13,406 nt of DNA, taken from contig JAITAP010000089.1 in assembly GCA_031284065.1 (NCBI GenBank), positions 1 to 13,406 on the forward strand, in the 5' to 3' direction. Below, piece by piece: positions 7,047-13,406 of this stretch (the first letter of the stretch is position 1; each line of letters begins with the position of its first letter). Origin of the DNA: Prevotellaceae bacterium. GTDB lineage: Bacteria > Bacteroidota > Bacteroidia > Bacteroidales > UBA932. The position numbers were made by a program, and so were the translations under genes. Below the pieces are notes generated by a model that saw nothing but the letters and a program-made list of their open reading frames with translations, was not told where the DNA came from and did no database searches.

Positions 7047-10000
7047 CTACGGAACAGGTTGAATAACGTAAGCATACCGATAGGAGCCATACTTTACGCG
7101 GTACTGCTCCAGAGGCAGCGCACCCCAGCTGTTAATTCCCGCTACACCTGCTTGGCGGTAGTCCACGTTGAGGTAAATTTCGTTGCGCTTGGTCAGCTCG
7201 CCGGAGTGGTATTGCTTTCTGTCCTTTTCGGGGTCTAAGTCGTCGATGGAGTAAAACAGCGCCGAAAATTCTATGGGCAATTCGCCCGTTATCTTCAGCC
7301 CTTTCCCCTTTTTGTCGGTCAGCGAAAGCCAGCGCACGTCGGTTTTGTTGCCGTTTTCCTGCGGGCGCACGTAGGGGAAAAATTGCTCGTCCACCGTGCT
7401 TTTGTACAGGCCAACGTTGGCGGCGTAGCTGCGGTCAGCATAGTTTTCCCAAGGCCCGCGACCGTAGTACGTCAGGTTGCCGTACTGCTTGGGGATGACA
7501 AAGCACGCGCCGAATTTCGGTATCATCGGGTATTCGCCCTTGATTTTTTCAAAGCTGTTTTCTACGGCAATCGCGCCGCTGCCGTCCACCGTGTAGGTCT
7601 GCGTGAGCTTGGCGTCGCCGTTGAGGAGGGATTTTTCGGCAACAATTTTGTAGGCTTCGCCCTCTTGGGTAACCTTTACCGTTGTCGGCTCTGTTTTACC
7701 GGCGTCGCGCCACACGCGCAGGTTGTTGTTTGAGCCTGCGCCGTGGTCGTTATCCACCATAGCGCGCCAAAAGTTGATTTGCCCGCCGCCGTCGCCTATC
7801 AGCTTTTGCCCGTTGTAGGCGTAGCTTTTGATAACGCCTTTTTCCAAGTCAAACGTAACCGAGAATTTTTTACCCTTTCCCGTCCATTCCTTTTCCGTTT
7901 GCGTTGCCTGAAGCGGCGCTTGCGCCGGCGTGAACGCGGGCGCAACAAAATCAGAGAGGGCAAATTGCTCGTCGGCAACCGTGAAATCTTTGGGCAGGAA
8001 GGGCTCTGCGGCTTTCAGCTTGTAGCTCACGTTCAAAAAGTACTCCTTTCCGGGCTGGAGAGCGCAGGTAACGGGCAGCTTAATTTTTTCCGTTTGCTGC
8101 GGGGCAACGTTGAGGTTTTCCACCCGTCCCGACTGCACGGGCAGCCCGTTTTCGAGCGCCTCCCACGTCAGGTAGTAGCCGCTCAAATCGCGAAAATAGC
8201 TTTTATTCTTTACCTCCACCTCGTAGCTTTGCTTGCCTGCCAACGTTGTCCCGATATTTTGGTACACCTTTTTCACCTCGTATGCGCCCGGGTTGGGAGT
8301 TCTGTTCGGGCTGATAACGCCGTTTATAAGGAAATTTCGGTCGTTGCCCTTACCCTCGAACACCGACTCCGGCTCAAAGTCGCCGCCGTAGGCGTAGAAC
8401 GTTTTTCCGTTGCGGGTAACCTGCAAGCCCTGATCTATCCAGTCCCAGATAAAGCCGCCCTGCAAGGTCGGGTACTTGGGATTTTCAATAACCTCCCAGT
8501 ATTCTTTGAAATTTCCAAGGCTATTGCCCATGGCGTGAGCGTACTCTGAGGCAATCATGGGGCGGTCGGGGAGATTTTCCGCGTACCAGCGGAAACCGTT
8601 CGGGCTGGGGTACTGCGGCACGTAAATATCGGTATTCCATTCGTGCACGGCGCGCTCGTACTGCACGGGACGGGTAGGGTCGGCTTTTTTCAGCGCCATG
8701 TAAGCGTTGTAGAAGTTGTACCCGTTGCCGGCTTCGTTGCCCAGCGACCAAAACGTAACGCAGGGGTAGTTTTTGTCGCGCTCGTACATGCGCATCACGC
8801 GGTCGAGGTGAGCGGTCAGCCAGCGGTGGTTGTTGCCCAGCGTTTTGTCAAGGTCGTAGTACAGCCCGTGCGACTCAATGTTGGCCTCGTCGCAAACGTA
8901 AATCCCGTACTCGTCGCACAGCTCGTAGAACAGGGGGTCGGAGGGGTAGTGGCACGTCCGCACGGCGTTCACGTTGAGCTGCTTCATCAGCTCAATATCC
9001 TTGCGCATGTCGGCTTCGGAGATAACGTGCGCCGTCAGCGGGTCGTGCTCGTGGCGGTTTACGCCTTTGATGAGCACAGGCTGCCCGTTCACCAGCGCCT
9101 GCGCGTTTTTGATTTCGACGGTGCGGAAGCCCACGCGCGTGGGTATCACCTCCAGCGTTTTGCCGGTGGCGTCGCGCAGCGTAAGGTACAGCGTGTACAG
9201 GTTGGGCGTTTCTGCCGACCACGCCTTTACATTCGGCACATGCTCAATAATCGTATAGGTTGTTTTCCGCTCGGCGGCAACGCAATTTATCCGCATGTCA
9301 ACAACACGTTTTCCGTCGCTATCCACCACTTCGGCCTGCACGCTTACCGGAACGTCAGCTGTTTCGTTTTTCCTCAGGGCGTAGTTGTTTACCTCCACCG
9401 ACAGCTCAAAAATGCCGTTTTTGTAGCTTTCATCGAGCGTGCTGATAACTTTGAAGTCGCGAATGTCCAGCTTTGGCGTGGAGTACAGGTACACGTCGCG
9501 CTCAATGCCCGATATGCGCCAAAAATCCTGACACTCGAGGTAGCTGCCAATGCTCCAGCGGTAAACTTCGAGGGCTACCGTATTTTCGCCTGCCCGCAGG
9601 CAGGGGGTAATATCAAACTCCGCCGCCAGCTTCGAGTCTTCGCTGTAGCCCACGTACTGCCCGTTAACCCAAATGTAAAACGCCGATTTCACCGCGCCCA
9701 AGTGTATAAACACCTGCCGCCCGTCCCACGTTTGCGGAAGGGTGAACGTGCGGCGGTAGCAGCCCACAGGGTTGTAGTCCGACGGAATATTTTCGGCCAG
9801 CTTGCTGGGGTCGAGCTTGGAGTACGGAGCGCCAAACTCAAAGGGATGGTTTACGTAAATGGGGTAGCCGTATGCTTTGCCGGTGTTGTTGAACTCCCAG
9901 TTGGCGGGTACTTGAAAGTTATCCCACTTCGACGCGTCGTACGAGTCCTTGTAGAAGTCAGCCGGACGCAGGGAGGGATTTTCCACCCACTTGAACTTCC

Positions 10001-10235
10001 ACGTGCCGTTGAGCGATTGGAAGTAGGCCGATTGCTCTTTCTTGCGACCCTCCGCCAACGCCTGCGTTTCGTAGGCAAACGCGCTTGCGCGCATGGGCAT
10101 ACGGTTGACGTTGGTTACCGAAACATTTTGCCACTCCTTGAGCGGGGCGGCGCTATTTTGCTTTGATTGTTGTGCGCAGGCGTAACCTGCGAAAAGAGAG
10201 AGAATTGCAAGGCATGAAAGTGTTTTTTTCATCAT
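7047..10235 (-). CDS. GH2 beta-galactosidase, LacZ-type five-domain
   Basis: Large exported LacZ-like beta-galactosidase that hydrolyses terminal beta-galactosides by a retaining mechanism. In the 1062-residue form the order is a signal sequence, sugar-binding jelly roll (about 70-252), Ig-like domain (255-370), TIM barrel (373-665), second Ig-like domain (670-760) and large C-terminal beta-sandwich (790-1058). The acid/base is Glu501 in WSLGNEAG and the nucleophile Glu564 in SEYAHAMGNS. Glu454/His456 match the E. coli Mg site, Asp200 matches Asp201, and Trp1037 in AGINSWG matches Trp999. The spacing Glu501-Glu564 is 63 residues against 76 in E. coli, so one barrel loop is shorter. The start is ATG 10235 (ATG 10232 is equally possible), not the in-frame TTG at 10259, because the signal peptide begins there. 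The N-terminus ends in Gly-Tyr-Ala-Cys-Ala-Gln, which could be a weak lipobox (Cys20) or a type I site after Ala-Cys-Ala. A -7 promoter motif lies 33 bp upstream. Confidence 0.95.
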   Translation of the reverse strand: MMKKTLSCLAILSLFAGYACAQQSKQNSAAPLKEWQNVSVTNVNRMPMRASAFAYETQALAEGRKKEQSAYFQSLNGTWKFKWVENPSLRPADFYKDSYDASKWDNFQVPANWEFNNTGKAYGYPIYVNHPFEFGAPYSKLDPSKLAENIPSDYNPVGCYRRTFTLPQTWDGRQVFIHLGAVKSAFYIWVNGQYVGYSEDSKLAAEFDITPCLRAGENTVALEVYRWSIGSYLECQDFWRISGIERDVYLYSTPKLDIRDFKVISTLDESYKNGIFELSVEVNNYALRKNETADVPVSVQAEVVDSDGKRVVDMRINCVAAERKTTYTIIEHVPNVKAWSAETPNLYTLYLTLRDATGKTLEVIPTRVGFRTVEIKNAQALVNGQPVLIKGVNRHEHDPLTAHVISEADMRKDIELMKQLNVNAVRTCHYPSDPLFYELCDEYGIYVCDEANIESHGLYYDLDKTLGNNHRWLTAHLDRVMRMYERDKNYPCVTFWSLGNEAGNGYNFYNAYMALKKADPTRPVQYERAVHEWNTDIYVPQYPSPNGFRWYAENLPDRPMIASEYAHAMGNSLGNFKEYWEVIENPKYPTLQGGFIWDWIDQGLQVTRNGKTFYAYGGDFEPESVFEGKGNDRNFLINGVISPNRTPNPGAYEVKKVYQNIGTTLAGKQSYEVEVKNKSYFRDLSGYYLTWEALENGLPVQSGRVENLNVAPQQTEKIKLPVTCALQPGKEYFLNVSYKLKAAEPFLPKDFTVADEQFALSDFVAPAFTPAQAPLQATQTEKEWTGKGKKFSVTFDLEKGVIKSYAYNGQKLIGDGGGQINFWRAMVDNDHGAGSNNNLRVWRDAGKTEPTTVKVTQEGEAYKIVAEKSLLNGDAKLTQTYTVDGSGAIAVENSFEKIKGEYPMIPKFGACFVIPKQYGNLTYYGRGPWENYADRSYAANVGLYKSTVDEQFFPYVRPQENGNKTDVRWLSLTDKKGKGLKITGELPIEFSALFYSIDDLDPEKDRKQYHSGELTKRNEIYLNVDYRQAGVAGINSWGALPLEQYRVKYGSYRYAYVIQPVP

Positions 10236-10267
10236 AACAAAAGTATTTTTATTAGGCAAACATTTTG

Positions 10268-10275
10268 CAAATATA
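10268..10275 (-). promoter_or_regulatory. Promoter -7 element before the GH2 gene
   Basis: Read on the - strand, 10275-10268 is TATATTTG, an exact match to the Bacteroidota -7 consensus TAnnTTTG. Initiation near 10261 would leave a leader of about 26 nt before ATG 10235. No clear TTTG is visible at -33, so the promoter may need an activator. It would let the three glycosidases be expressed apart from the two upstream DUF genes. Confidence 0.5.
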
Positions 10276-10307
10276 ATCAGGAATATGCTACCAGCTTCTT
10301 TTTGTTC

Positions 10308-10339
10308 GTTAAAACCTTAACTAATGATTGTTTTTTAAC
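10308..10339 (-). repeat. AT-rich inverted repeats between DUF3472 and GH2 genes
   Basis: GTTAA-AACC-TTAAC at 10308-10321 is a short palindrome. GTTAAAA at 10308-10314 also pairs with TTTTAAC at 10333-10339, so two alternative stems share one arm. They lie just after the DUF3472 stop and about 35-60 bp upstream of the GH2 promoter motif. They could form an operator-like site or a weak attenuating structure. This is seen only as sequence symmetry; the function is inferred and weak. Confidence 0.3.
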
Positions 10340-10343
10340 TGTT

Positions 10344-11639
10344 CTAAAGGCGGCTTAGCTTGTCCAAGTCAATTTCGGGTGGCGCTGGCTTCCCATTTTC
10401 CCGATTTTGCAGCGTAACCCCAACAGGCGTATAGTCGCTGAAAAATCCGCCGTTTTGAAGGAAAAAAGCGCCGTTTTCCACGCCTCCCTTGTAGTCCATT
10501 CGCGCTCCCTTGCGGGCGGTATCGTCGGCGGAGAATTTTGCCCAACCGCCAACGTACAGCCACCTGCCGTCAACCGTTCGTGCCCACTGGTTGGCGTACC
10601 TTGCCTTGCGCGAAAGGTAGCCGTTGCCCGGGAAAAAGTTTTCCAAAAAGGAGTGCGGTCTCTTGTAGTAGGTGTCCGTCAGCGGGCGCGAAAAGGAGGC
10701 TACCAGCAGCCACTTTTGCTCGTCGGGCGTGTAAAAGTAGGCGGCGTACTCCGTAGCGCCGCGGCCGTCGGGTCTGATGCGCGTCAGGAATTTGTAGGTA
10801 TTTCCCGTTTTCCAGGGGTAAATCAGGTAGCTCTGCCCGCCTGAGCCTTCATTTCCAAACGACCCCGTGCGCACTTCTTCTCCCTTTGCAAGTAATTTTA
10901 TTTTATGGCTGTCAGGTATTTCGGCGGGATTGTCCGTTTCAAAGGGGCTCCAAACCGAGAAGAGCACCCGCCGCTCGGTGGCGGAGTTGACCTGAATACC
11001 AAAGTAGCCTTCGCCAAACCCGTTTGCCATGTAGTAGCTGCCGACAGGGTCTTGCCCCAAGGGCACGGTTACCTCGCTGTAGAACCACTCTACGGTTTCG
11101 TTTTCGGGGAGGGGCAGGTTGAGGTGAACGGACGGCCCGCGCCGCCCCCAGTAGAAGGAGAAATCATTTACGCAGACCGTTTTTCCCGCAAGGGCGTTTC
11201 CGGTAGCAATCAGGTCGAGGGCTTCGGCGGCGGTTTTTTCCGTTGAGGGGGCTGAGGCGCGTCTTTTTCGCTCTGCCGTCGTTACCCCCCGCAAATCGAC
11301 GCGGATATAGCCGCTATCGGGCAGCTTTACGCACCCCAGCGGCGACGCCGCATTTTCTCCGGGGGGCAGCTTCGCCTGCCACGCCGCGCCGACGCACGAG
11401 GCGCTGACGCTCACGGTATCTGCGGCGTTGTACCTCAGCGAAAGGCACAGCTCGCCGGGCTGCCCGACCCGGAAAAAAACGCTCACCTGCTCCTCGCGCG
11501 CGCCGACTTTTTCGGTTACGTATGCGTTGCCGCCAAAGGGAACGGCGAGGGTTTGCACGTTAAGCTGCGGCTGGGCAGCTGCCGCAAAACCACAAAGAGA
11601 AAGAAATAAAAATGAGGCACGGCACGAATATTTTTTCAT
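10344..11639 (-). CDS. Exported DUF5077-DUF3472 protein
   Basis: Uncharacterised exported protein of a type common in Bacteroidota glycan-degradation loci. The 431-residue sequence has a type I signal peptide (hydrophobic 8-22, cleavage likely after the Ala run near residue 22). An N-terminal beta-rich region (about 28-155) resembles DUF5077, and the DUF3472 domain covers about 185-405. Recognisable DUF3472 stretches are YYMANGFGEGYFGIQVNS (202-219), FSVWSPFETDNP (227-238), FGNEGSGGQSYLIYPW (261-276) and HSFLENFFPGNG (329-340). No catalytic residues are established for the family. The many conserved aromatics and beta-sandwich character suggest carbohydrate binding or an unrecognised hydrolase or lyase; that is inference. 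It lies 81 bp after the DUF2264 gene and 108 bp before GH2. An Arg/Lys/Ser-rich linker (about 123-135) separates the two domains. Confidence 0.85.
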   Translation of the reverse strand: MKKYSCRASFLFLSLCGFAAAAQPQLNVQTLAVPFGGNAYVTEKVGAREEQVSVFFRVGQPGELCLSLRYNAADTVSVSASCVGAAWQAKLPPGENAASPLGCVKLPDSGYIRVDLRGVTTAERKRRASAPSTEKTAAEALDLIATGNALAGKTVCVNDFSFYWGRRGPSVHLNLPLPENETVEWFYSEVTVPLGQDPVGSYYMANGFGEGYFGIQVNSATERRVLFSVWSPFETDNPAEIPDSHKIKLLAKGEEVRTGSFGNEGSGGQSYLIYPWKTGNTYKFLTRIRPDGRGATEYAAYFYTPDEQKWLLVASFSRPLTDTYYKRPHSFLENFFPGNGYLSRKARYANQWARTVDGRWLYVGGWAKFSADDTARKGARMDYKGGVENGAFFLQNGGFFSDYTPVGVTLQNRENGKPAPPEIDLDKLSRL

Positions 11640-11720
11640 GTTTATCTGTTTTTATTGAGTTGCTATAAATCGTGTAAGTTGGGTAATCGGCTTGGCGCCG
11701 AGCTTGGCATATCCGCGCGG

Positions 11721-12968
11721 CTACTGCGCCGAGTGGTCTCTGGGGAACGGCTGCCCGCTCCACGCTTTTTTTGCCGTCCAGTCTTGCGGGGCTTCCGTCC
11801 AGAAAGGATGGTCGGCGGGTAATCCCAAGGGCAGGAACACCAGCGAGGTGATGTAGAGGCTGCCGTTGTTGGTGTAGTAGTCGGAGATGTCCGGCTGGTG
11901 CCCGGCGAAGCCCAGCTGCAAAAATCCGGACTTGTTGAAGTTGCCTTCTACCGAAAACATACGCTTCATGGTGGCTGTGAGCGCAGCGCGTACCTGCCCG
12001 CAGGTTTGCTTTTCGGGCAGCTGATACTTCCACGCCAGCAGCGCGAGCGGCTGAAAAACGCCCAGCCGGTAGGTGATGGAGCGTCCCACAGCGGGGAAAG
12101 TCCCTTCGGGCGAAATCATCCGCTCCAGAATATCGCCATATCGCTGCATACGCTTCAGCGCAGGCTCAAAGCCTTTGGTGTTGATTTTTTTCTTGCTTGC
12201 CAACACCTCCAGTATCTCCACGTACATGGGGTGGATAACGAAGCTGTTGTAGTAGTCAAAGGCGTAGTGAGGTCCGTCGGAGTACCAGCCGTCGCCCACG
12301 TACCACTCCTCAATTTTCCGCAGCGCCATGTTGATGCGGTATGCGTCGTAGTCAGCGTCCACCGAAAGGAGAAAGGTTTCGACCATAGCGCCAAAGAGTA
12401 GCCAGTTGGAGTAGGACGGGTGCACGCGCCGCAGCCCCTTGAACTCCTCAATAAAGCGTTGCTTTGTAACGTCGTCCAGCGGCTCCCAAAGCTGCTTGGG
12501 GGCGCGCAGAAAGCTGTTGGCAATGTAGGCGGCGTCAACGAGCGGCTGCCCCTCGCGCTTCCACTCCAAGTAGTCGGGGCTATCGGGGTTTACGGCGTTT
12601 GCGTAGCTTTTCAGCGCCCACGCCAAGAGCTGCTTGCGCAGCTGTCCCTCTTTCGTATTGTCTTCGGGCAGGGCAAGCCAGGGCGCCAAGCCCGCCATCA
12701 GGCGACCAAATGCCTCCATGTACGATACGGTTTTGCTGCGGCCGTCCCACGTGGGCGACAGCTCGAGCTCCATATTTTTCACCAGCTCCCCGCGACTCAT
12801 GTTGGCAAGCACAGGCTCCGAAATCTTATACAGAAGGTCAACCCAGTACTCGCGGTCCTGCTGCCCCGTACTTGCCGCCTCCCTCTTACCCTTAGCGGAC
12901 AGCGCAGCGGCGCAAAACAAAAATGCTGCAAGCAGCAAAATTCCTTGTAAAAACGTTCTTCTTTTCAT
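11721..12968 (-). CDS. Exported DUF2264 protein, predicted alpha/alpha-barrel enzyme
   Basis: First gene of the glycosidase operon. The 415-residue protein matches the DUF2264 family, which is helix-rich and thought to fold as an (alpha/alpha)6 barrel like several glycoside hydrolases and lyases; some members may fall in a recently defined CAZy family, which I cannot verify here. Family-like stretches are YMEAFGRLMAGLAPWL (83-98), GDGWYSDGPHYAFDYYNSF (225-243), GRSITYRLGVFQPLAL (295-310) and GHQPDISDYYTNNGSLY (356-372). The clustered Asp, His, Tyr and Arg in these are candidate active-site residues. The N-terminus reads MKRRTFLQG followed by a hydrophobic stretch and Ala-Leu-Ser-Ala (22-25). 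This is a usable signal peptide that also resembles a twin-arginine (RRxFL) signal. A putative promoter lies directly upstream. The sequence suits attack on an uronic-acid or otherwise modified sugar, but the neighbours give no uronate pathway, so substrate is unknown. Confidence 0.85.
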   Translation of the reverse strand: MKRRTFLQGILLLAAFLFCAAALSAKGKREAASTGQQDREYWVDLLYKISEPVLANMSRGELVKNMELELSPTWDGRSKTVSYMEAFGRLMAGLAPWLALPEDNTKEGQLRKQLLAWALKSYANAVNPDSPDYLEWKREGQPLVDAAYIANSFLRAPKQLWEPLDDVTKQRFIEEFKGLRRVHPSYSNWLLFGAMVETFLLSVDADYDAYRINMALRKIEEWYVGDGWYSDGPHYAFDYYNSFVIHPMYVEILEVLASKKKINTKGFEPALKRMQRYGDILERMISPEGTFPAVGRSITYRLGVFQPLALLAWKYQLPEKQTCGQVRAALTATMKRMFSVEGNFNKSGFLQLGFAGHQPDISDYYTNNGSLYITSLVFLPLGLPADHPFWTEAPQDWTAKKAWSGQPFPRDHSAQ

Positions 12969-12985
12969 ACAAAATCGCGATATTT

Positions 12986-13014
12986 TAAAGTTATCCGGTA
13001 AAGCTGATGCTAAA
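12986..13014 (-). promoter_or_regulatory. Putative promoter of the glycosidase operon
   Basis: On the - strand TAACTTTA (12993-12986) resembles the Bacteroidota -7 element TAnnTTTG with a last-base change, and TTTA (13014-13011) lies 17 bp before it as a weak -33. The distance to the DUF2264 ATG at 12968 implies a very short leader. An 8-bp palindrome ATCGCGAT (12974-12981) lies between the -7 element and the start codon and could be a regulator site or chance. Confidence 0.4.
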
Positions 13015-13046
13015 TAAAAAAGCCATACAGGTTATACATGGCTTTT
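13011..13046 (-). terminator. Terminator after the tRNA-Ser / small ORF unit
   Basis: Bases 13018-13026 (AAAAGCCAT) pair perfectly with 13038-13046 (ATGGCTTTT): a 9-bp stem with an 11-nt loop. Read on the - strand the stem runs into TTTTTTATTTA (complement of 13021-13011), a good U-tract. It would end transcription from the tRNA-Ser side and insulate the glycosidase operon, whose putative promoter overlaps its downstream edge. Confidence 0.75.
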
Positions 13047-13068
13047 GAGGGTTATAAGGATTTTGTAA

Positions 13069-13209
13069 CTATTCATTTAGCCCTATATCTTTCAAGTACA
13101 CGTCACGTAATGGAATGTTCAATACGAAGCAAATATCATTCAAAGTAACATTACATTCTTTTCCAGCCTTAAATTCAGCAGGTGATGAGCTATAAACAAA
13201 ACCTTTCAT
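13069..13209 (-). CDS. Small hypothetical protein, 46 aa, next to tRNA-Ser
   Basis: An open frame of 46 codons starts with ATG at 13209, four bases after the tRNA 3' CCA, and ends with TAG at 13069, about 23 bp before a terminator hairpin. The predicted protein starts MKGFVYSSSPAEFKAGKE and has a C-terminal half rich in Leu, Ile, Val and Asp, without a signal peptide or clear membrane segment. I do not recognise it. It is much more AT-rich than the neighbouring genes, and an in-frame stop lies directly upstream of the ATG. It could be a real small gene, or the preserved end of a gene left by an element that integrated at the tRNA. No ribosome binding site is visible and it would have to be read on the tRNA transcript. 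Confidence 0.35.
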   Translation of the reverse strand: MKGFVYSSSPAEFKAGKECNVTLNDICFVLNIPLRDVYLKDIGLNE

Positions 13210-13212
13210 TCA

Positions 13213-13303
13213 TGGCGGAGAGAATGGGATTCGAACCCATGATGCCCTTTTGGAGCATACACACTTTCCAGGCGTGCGCCATCGACCACTCGGCCATCTC
13301 TCC
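13213..13303 (-). tRNA. tRNA-Ser (anticodon GGA), CCA encoded
   Basis: The - strand folds as a complete type II tRNA. The acceptor stem is GGAGAGA (13303-13297) with TCTCTCC (13223-13217), followed by discriminator G (13216) and an encoded CCA (13215-13213). The D arm contains GCCGAGTGGTCGATGGC. The anticodon stem CACGC/GTGTG carries loop CTGGAAA, with anticodon GGA at 13269-13267. A long variable arm follows, as expected for Ser, and the T arm is ATGGG-TTCGAAT-CCCAT. It decodes UCC and UCU. It sits alone rather than in a tRNA cluster, with its own promoter motif about 60 bp upstream. Confidence 0.97.
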
Positions 13304-13364
13304 ATATAATAATTATGCGCTTCAGCAGGCAAAACGTATTTGCGTAAATGCCCACAAGGAACGG

Positions 13365-13372
13365 CAAAGATA
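13365..13372 (-). promoter_or_regulatory. Promoter -7 element for tRNA-Ser
   Basis: On the - strand 13372-13365 reads TATCTTTG, an exact match to TAnnTTTG. An A/T-rich block lies upstream, with TTTTC about 19 bp before it at the -33 position. Initiation near 13358 would give a leader of about 55 nt that is removed during tRNA maturation. Apart from this motif I see nothing coding between the tRNA and the window end. Confidence 0.55.
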
Positions 13373-13406
13373 GATTTTTTTTGTCAGACACGAAAATTTA
13401 TATGCT

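Noticed and set aside
8643..10166. Long open frame of about 507 codons on the + strand, opposite the GH2 gene
   Set aside because: It lies entirely antisense to a clear LacZ-type gene, has no recognisable domain and arises from GC-rich codon use on the other strand.
10230..10259. Longer GH2 start at a TTG codon (10259)
   Set aside because: The signal peptide begins at ATG 10235 or 10232, and the TTG lies almost at the predicted transcription start.
11640..11720. GC-rich imperfect palindrome around GGCGCC between the DUF2264 and DUF3472 genes
   Set aside because: Stems are short and interrupted and no T-run follows, so I do not call it a terminator or operator.
13182..13373. Small + strand frame with a GFEPMMPFWSIHTFQA-like product
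   Set aside because: It is the tRNA-Ser gene read antisense, a frequent annotation artefact.
1..13406. CRISPR arrays, insertion sequences, toxin-antitoxin or phage-defence genes
   Set aside because: No regularly spaced repeats, transposase or integrase motifs, or defence-related domains were seen.

Overview
The window looks like a chromosomal piece of a fairly GC-rich member of Bacteroidota, most likely order Bacteroidales. Three things point there. The exo-glycosidase set is typical of gut Bacteroidales, and the GH109 protein closely resembles Bacteroides members as I remember them. The recognisable promoters fit the Bacteroidota pattern (TTTG near -33, TAnnTTTG near -7) and not the E. coli pattern. 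Start codons lack obvious Shine-Dalgarno sequences. I cannot name a genus.

Layout. Positions 1-3615 (+ strand) hold a TolC-type outer-membrane efflux protein, carA (small, glutaminase subunit of carbamoyl-phosphate synthase) behind its own promoter, and a family 9 glycosyltransferase of the LPS heptosyltransferase type 29 bp after carA. Positions 3602-3835 form a convergent intergenic region with three strong stem-loops; at least two look like terminators, one for each side.

Positions 3836-12968 (- strand) hold five exported proteins in one direction, separated by only 41-108 bp. In transcription order they are a DUF2264 protein, a DUF5077-DUF3472 protein, a LacZ-type GH2 beta-galactosidase, a GH20 beta-hexosaminidase and a GH109 NAD-dependent alpha-N-acetylgalactosaminidase. 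A second promoter-like site before the GH2 gene suggests the three glycosidases may also be made on their own. Together they could strip terminal beta-Gal, beta-GlcNAc/GalNAc and alpha-GalNAc, the linkages of mucin O-glycans, blood-group A antigens and glycolipids. The two DUF proteins are unassigned partners. No SusC/SusD pair, regulator or sulfatase is visible, so this is a glycosidase operon rather than a full polysaccharide-utilisation locus within these limits.

Positions 12969-13406 contain a likely operon promoter, a terminator, a 46-codon AT-rich ORF of unknown function, and a tRNA-Ser(GGA) gene with encoded CCA and its own promoter (both on the - strand). The AT-rich ORF right after a tRNA 3' end may be a remnant of an integrated element.

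The most interesting material is the glycosidase operon with its two uncharacterised members. Smaller oddities are a Gln-to-His change in the CarA glutaminase motif, an apparent insertion near the GH109 active site, and the run of hairpins at 3602-3798. I found no CRISPR array, insertion sequence or defence system.
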